In this document: positions 17,062 through 20,532 of the stretch, one piece after another
Position numbering within the stretch: the stretch's first letter is position 1
How the letters are laid out: each line of letters opens with the position of its first letter
Assembly (NCBI GenBank): GCA_013002105.1
Contig: JABDKS010000493.1
Span: 1 to 20,532 of the forward strand
DNA: 20,532 nt
DNA from: Pirellulaceae bacterium
GTDB taxonomy: Bacteria; Planctomycetota; Planctomycetia; Pirellulales; Pirellulaceae
Direction of reading: 5' to 3'
Position numbers and translations under genes: made by a program
The notes under the pieces: generated by a model
Told to the model about the DNA's origin: nothing
Database searches by the model: none
Seen by the model: the letters and a program-made list of their open reading frames with translations, nothing else

Positions 17062-18627
17062 ATGAAATTCGCTTCGATCGCATTCCTGCTGTTGTGTTGC
17101 CTGACCACGATCGGCCACGCTGCGGATCGGCCCAACATCGTCTTTATTTTCACCGACGATCATTGTCAACAAGCACTCAGCGCGTACGACGACGCGCGAA
17201 TCACGACGCCCAACATGGACCGGATTGCTGTCGAAGGCATGCGGTTTGATCGTTGCTACTGCACCAACGGCATTTGCGGTCCCAGCCGCGCGGTCATTCA
17301 GACCGGCAAATACAGCCACATCAACGGATTCATTCGCAATGGCAACAGATTCAACGGCGATCAACAGACGTTCCCCAAACTGTTGCAAACCGCCGGCTAC
17401 CAAACCGCCGTGATTGGGAAATGGCATTTGGCATCTACGCCGCAGGGCTACGACTACTACGACGTGCTCAAAGGGCAGGGGCCCTATTACAACCCGCCGA
17501 TGATTACCGCCGGCGATGACGGCAAACCGGTCACCAAACCGCACACCGGTTACACCACCGAAATCATCACGGACAAAACACTGCAGTGGCTCAAAGAAGA
17601 CCGTGATCCCGATAAACCGTTCATGGTCATGTACCAGCACAAAGCACCGCATCGCAATTGGATGCCGGCACCTAAATACCTGACTTGGCTGGACGATCAA
17701 ACGATCGCTGAACCGGAAACTCTGTGGGACGACTACAACGGTCGGACCCGATCGGCGAGTCGTCAAACAATGACGATCAAATCTCACTTGAACGACAATG
17801 ACTTGAAACTAACGCGTCCGCGAGGATTGACCGAGGAGCAATCCCGAAATTGGAATTCCGCCTATGGTCCAAAAAACGCCGCCTACCGCGCTGCCAAACC
17901 CAACATGAGTGAAAAGGAAATCATCCAGTGGAAATATCAGCGTTACGTCAAAGATTATCTAAGATGCGTCAAAAGCGTCGACGATGGGATCGGACAAGTA
18001 TTGGACTACTTGGACGAAGCCGGCCTGGCAGAAAACACGGTCGTGATCTATTCGTCCGACCAAGGCTGGTACCTGGGCGAACATGGTTGGTTTGACAAAC
18101 GATGGATGTATGAGGAATCACTCAAGTGCCCCCTGATGGTTCGCTGGCCGGGCCAAGTGGAACCCGGATCGGCCAGCCAAGACATCGTTTCGAACTTGGA
18201 CTTCGCCGAAACCTTCTTGGACATCGCCGGTGTCGAGGTGCCAGACGACATGCAAGGTCGCAGCATCGTACCGATCTTAGAGGGAAATACGCCTGACGAT
18301 TGGCGCAAAACATTCTATTACCATTACTACGAAAATCCCGGCGGACACAATGTCGCTCGTCACTACGGCGTTACCGACGGCGACTACAAATTGATTCGTT
18401 TTTATGCCCTCGAAGGCGAAAGAATCGACGACTGGGAGTTGTTCGATCTACAAAACGATCCCAACGAATTAGTCAACGTTTTCGGCAGCACCGACCTGGT
18501 GGACGTGCAATCGCGACTGACCAGCGAACTAGATCGACTCCGTGAGCATTACCAGGTCCCCGAAGACAACGATCCCGGAAAAGCCAAACGCCCGAAGAAC
18601 ACGGCAACCAACAAAAAGAAGAAGTAA
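17062..18627 (+). CDS. Secreted type I sulfatase (second)
   Basis: 521 residues from the ATG at 17062. A signal peptide ([20 protein letters not shown]) precedes [13 protein letters not shown] with the calcium-binding Asp pair (32, 33). The formylglycine motif is [16 protein letters not shown], with Cys72. The core C-x-P-S-R is intact, but the usual Leu before T-G is Gln. [17 protein letters not shown] and [13 protein letters not shown] complete the active-site set. The C-terminus ends in a Lys-rich tail ([15 protein letters not shown]). Length and the KYSHxNGF segment fit glycosaminoglycan- or polysaccharide-type S1 sulfatases; the actual substrate is unknown. It differs from the other sulfatase in motif details (SLCSPSR versus GICGPSR), so the two probably act on different sulfate positions. 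It is read away from the DUF1080 gene and runs into the repeat array. Confidence 0.93.
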   Translation: MKFASIAFLLLCCLTTIGHAADRPNIVFIFTDDHCQQALSAYDDARITTPNMDRIAVEGMRFDRCYCTNGICGPSRAVIQTGKYSHINGFIRNGNRFNGDQQTFPKLLQTAGYQTAVIGKWHLASTPQGYDYYDVLKGQGPYYNPPMITAGDDGKPVTKPHTGYTTEIITDKTLQWLKEDRDPDKPFMVMYQHKAPHRNWMPAPKYLTWLDDQTIAEPETLWDDYNGRTRSASRQTMTIKSHLNDNDLKLTRPRGLTEEQSRNWNSAYGPKNAAYRAAKPNMSEKEIIQWKYQRYVKDYLRCVKSVDDGIGQVLDYLDEAGLAENTVVIYSSDQGWYLGEHGWFDKRWMYEESLKCPLMVRWPGQVEPGSASQDIVSNLDFAETFLDIAGVEVPDDMQGRSIVPILEGNTPDDWRKTFYYHYYENPGGHNVARHYGVTDGDYKLIRFYALEGERIDDWELFDLQNDPNELVNVFGSTDLVDVQSRLTSELDRLREHYQVPEDNDPGKAKRPKNTATNKKKK

Positions 18628-18642
18628 ACAAGATTGCCCCAA

Positions 18643-18856
18643 CGTAGAACGGACTTCAGTCCGTTACCAAGATACATCCACGTTGCAACCACGTAGAACG
18701 GACTTCAGTCCGTCACCAGATACGTTCGCGTAGCATCCACGTAGAACGGACTTCAGTCCGTTACCAAACACATCCACGTTGCATCCACGTAGAACGGACT
18801 TTAGTCCGTTGCCAGATACATCCACGTTCGGCAACGGACTAAAGTCCGTTCTACGC
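18643..18856. repeat. Tandem array of 48-bp units with palindromic core, last unit inverted
   Basis: Four direct units start near 18642, 18691, 18739 and 18787 (spacing 49, 48, 48). Each begins ACGTAG and contains a near-perfect palindrome, AACGGACTTCAGTCCGTT or AACGGACTTTAGTCCGTT. The stretches between cores are themselves alike (GATACATCCACGTTGCA and variants), so this is a tandem array and not a CRISPR. A fifth core lies inverted at 18830-18856. It fills the gap between the sulfatase stop and the pncA stop. The look is that of REP/BIME-type elements of planctomycete intergenic regions; that label is inferred. Confidence 0.9.
18788..18856. terminator. 26-bp perfect inverted repeat, candidate bidirectional terminator
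   Basis: The fourth array unit (18788-18813) and the inverted fifth unit (about 18830-18856) are exact reverse complements over 26 bp, separated by 16-17 bases. This could form a long stem in RNA of either strand between two convergent genes. There is no T-run, so a factor-independent terminator of the classical kind is not shown. Confidence 0.45.
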
Positions 18857-18867
18857 GTTACCAACGC

Positions 18868-19464
18868 TCATACCAGCATCGCGCCAGCTTCGCTAATCAT
18901 TGCAATGGCCTGATCACTGTCGCCAGCATTCAAATTCACACCTCGGCAACCGTCCAACATCACGCGTACGCAATACCCCAACTCCAACGCGTCGATCACA
19001 GTGAACTTCACGCAGTAATCAGTGGCTAAACCGGCTACCAATAATTCAGTCGCACCGATCGATTGCAAGTAATCATGCAAACCGGTCGATTGGCGATGAC
19101 CGTTGTCAAAGAAACCGCTGTAGCTATCGATCAACCGATCCGTTCCTTTCTGAACCACGTGATCGATCCGATCGACATTCAACGTCGCCGCGAACTCGGC
19201 GCCCCGCGTGCCTTGGATACAGTGATCCGGCCACGCCACCTGTGTCAATCCGTCCAGCTCGAACAAATCACCGACATCAATTCCAGCATGCTGACTGGCA
19301 AAACTCCCATGGTCCTTGGGGTGCCAGTCTTGAGTCGCCACCACGTGCCGGGCTGACTGGATCAGTCGATTCGCAACGGGAACGACGGCATCCCCGTCGG
19401 GTACCGCCAATGCACCACCGGGTAAAAAATCGTTTTGAATATCAATCAGTAAGAGTACTTTCAT
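18868..19464 (-). CDS. pncA: Nicotinamidase (PncA-type isochorismatase fold)
   Basis: Hydrolyses nicotinamide to nicotinate in the cytoplasm for NAD salvage. It has 198 residues. The catalytic triad is readable as Asp8 in LIDIQNDF, Lys106 in VVQKGTD and Cys151 in ATDYCVKFT. The metal ligands are Asp46, His48 and His52 in TQDWHPKDH. GSFASQH, WPDHCIQGT and the SGFFDN segment also match nicotinamidases; the length is normal. The ATG at 19464 directly begins MKVLLLIDIQNDF, so the start is sure; a weak AAAGG lies close upstream. It converges with the second sulfatase across the repeat array and is divergent from the DUF885 gene. Pyrazinamidase activity normally comes with the family. Confidence 0.95.
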   Translation of the reverse strand: MKVLLLIDIQNDFLPGGALAVPDGDAVVPVANRLIQSARHVVATQDWHPKDHGSFASQHAGIDVGDLFELDGLTQVAWPDHCIQGTRGAEFAATLNVDRIDHVVQKGTDRLIDSYSGFFDNGHRQSTGLHDYLQSIGATELLVAGLATDYCVKFTVIDALELGYCVRVMLDGCRGVNLNAGDSDQAIAMISEAGAMLV

Positions 19465-19496
19465 GCCTTTGCCGCGAGCCGAAAACGAATTTCAAT

Positions 19497-19527
19497 CACA
19501 TTCAATTTAGTAGAATGTGGCTGCCAC
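19497..19527. promoter_or_regulatory. Overlapping inverted repeats between pncA and the DUF885 gene
   Basis: CACATTC (19497-19503) pairs with GAATGTG (19513-19519), with a 9-base A/T-rich centre. GTGG (19517-19520) then pairs with CCAC (19524-19527). Lying in the 171-bp divergent gap, this could be an operator for one or both genes. Confidence 0.3.
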
Positions 19528-19635
19528 ATCGAGCAGTTCGTCATCAACACAAGACAACTTTTGCGATGGCTATCGACGTTAGATTGATACGATTTCGACT
19601 CCCATCCACTCAATGCCACTCGAGACGACACGATA

Positions 19636-20532
19636 ATGCTCCAAAGAATTCTGCTATTGGCCTTGCTGGCGTCACCGGTTTCGCTCGTGTATTCACAGAC
19701 AACCGCGGCTCAGGACGCCAAGCTTCGCGAACTACTCGACCTAGTCTGGGATTTCGAGATCCAGGAATCTCCGCTTCTGGCCACAAACATCGGCGACCCG
19801 CGTGGTCAAGACCGATTGGCCGACGAGAGTTTGGACGCGATCGAACGCAGAACCAGTCGACGCCGAGATTTCCTGGCACAGCTTGATACGATCCCCATCG
19901 ATTCCGTCTCTACTCTGGCCCAAGTCGATCATGAACTGTTGAGACGGCGACTGGACAGCCAACTGGCCAGTCATCAGTTTCGTATGCATTTGATGCCGAT
20001 CAGCAAACGTGATGGGTTCCACATCGAATTCCCTGAACTCCCGCGATTGATGAACCCTAAATCGGAAGCGGATTTCACCAACTACATTGCCCGATTGAAT
20101 GACTTCGGCCGATATGCCGATCAACACATCGTGCTACTGCGAAACGGAATCGATGCTGGATTGACGCAACCTGCGATCATCATGCGTGACTCGGTCAAAC
20201 AGGCCGAATCGCAGATTGTCGACGACCCCAACGAGTCACTGTTGTTGACGACGATTGGCGAGGACGTCCGCAACAAACTGGGCGAGCAAACTTGGAACAG
20301 AATCGCCGACGAGATACGCGATGCCATTACCGACAGCGTGATCCCAGGATACCAACGTTTCGCCACGTTTTTGCGGACCGAATACTTGCCCGCCTGTCGT
20401 GGCCCCATCGCCGCTTCGGCACTGCCCGACGGTCGAGCGTTTTATCAAAACCGTGTTCGTCACTTCACCACCTTGCCGTTGTCTGCCGATGAATTGCATG
20501 CGACTGGGATCCGTGAAAATGCGCGAATCCGA
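19636..20532 (+). CDS. DUF885 family secreted protein, 3' end cut by window edge
   Basis: Open for 299 codons from the ATG at 19636 to the last base. A signal peptide (MLQRILLLALLASPVSLVYS) precedes a helical domain typical of DUF885: SPLLATNIGDPRGQDRLADESLDAIERRT (about 45-73), VDHELLRRRL (98-107) and, near the cut end, LPDGRAFYQNRVRHFTTLPLSADELHATGI. DUF885 proteins are thought to be zinc-dependent peptidase-like enzymes with an HExxPGH site, which lies beyond the window, so activity cannot be judged here. No clear ribosome binding site precedes the ATG; the signal peptide supports it. The gene is divergent from pncA. Confidence 0.9.
   Translation, partial: MLQRILLLALLASPVSLVYSQTTAAQDAKLRELLDLVWDFEIQESPLLATNIGDPRGQDRLADESLDAIERRTSRRRDFLAQLDTIPIDSVSTLAQVDHELLRRRLDSQLASHQFRMHLMPISKRDGFHIEFPELPRLMNPKSEADFTNYIARLNDFGRYADQHIVLLRNGIDAGLTQPAIIMRDSVKQAESQIVDDPNESLLLTTIGEDVRNKLGEQTWNRIADEIRDAITDSVIPGYQRFATFLRTEYLPACRGPIAASALPDGRAFYQNRVRHFTTLPLSADELHATGIRENARIR

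Noticed and set aside
17017..17787. 256-residue minus-strand frame antisense to the second sulfatase
   Set aside because: Same reason: overlaps a clear sulfatase and shows no domain or export signal.
18643..18856. Possible CRISPR array (regular palindromic repeats)
   Set aside because: The stretches between repeats are similar to each other, the last unit is inverted and no cas gene is near.
18664..18864. Minus-strand frame of 66 residues with a 16-residue repeat (GLKSVLRGC)
   Set aside because: It is the translation of the 48-bp noncoding repeat array; the period being a multiple of three keeps it open. No start signal and no domain.

Overview
The window looks like a chromosomal segment of a planctomycete, most likely a Rhodopirellula-type member of the Pirellulaceae. 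This is an inference from gene content, not a database match. The supporting signs are two secreted type I sulfatases, a DUF1080 (3-keto-disaccharide hydrolase) protein, a lipoprotein combining TPRs, a VCBS propeller and an ASPIC/UnbV domain, TadE/TadG-like proteins, few strong Shine-Dalgarno sites, and intergenic arrays of a palindrome around GGACTTCAGTCC. No rRNA, tRNA, phage, insertion sequence or CRISPR was seen.

Left part (1-6468): an ammonium transporter (amt, minus strand) runs off the left edge. Then come lepA (elongation factor 4) and a ROK-family sugar kinase, both on the minus strand, and a divergent family-4-type glycosyltransferase on the plus strand. These are mostly housekeeping or central-metabolism genes. 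The 490-bp gap between lepA and amt has no gene but carries short tandem and inverted repeats.

Middle (6484-9173): four minus-strand genes form a probable operon. In transcription order they are a small two-helix HAMP protein, two TadE-like pseudopilin proteins, and a Tad-N-terminal von Willebrand A protein with an intact MIDAS. It resembles the envelope-exposed end of a Tad/Flp locus, but no ATPase, secretin, prepilin peptidase or Flp pilin lies in the window.

Right-centre (9525-18627): this looks like a glycan-degradation neighbourhood. It holds a GNS-like sulfatase (-), an alpha/beta hydrolase of the esterase type (+), the 1008-residue lipoprotein (-), a DUF1080 protein with a charged tail (-) and a second sulfatase (+). 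All five have export signals, so desulfation, deacylation and glycoside cleavage outside the cytoplasm fit together, although the genes are on both strands and not one operon.

Right edge (18628-20532): a 48-bp-period repeat array ends in a 26-bp perfect inverted repeat between the convergent second sulfatase and pncA (nicotinamidase). A divergent DUF885 protein runs off the right edge. The most unusual items are the repeat array, the HAMP-TadE-TadE-VWA cluster, several in-frame 15-bp perfect tandem duplications in linkers, and altered motif residues in the ROK kinase and the glycosyltransferase.
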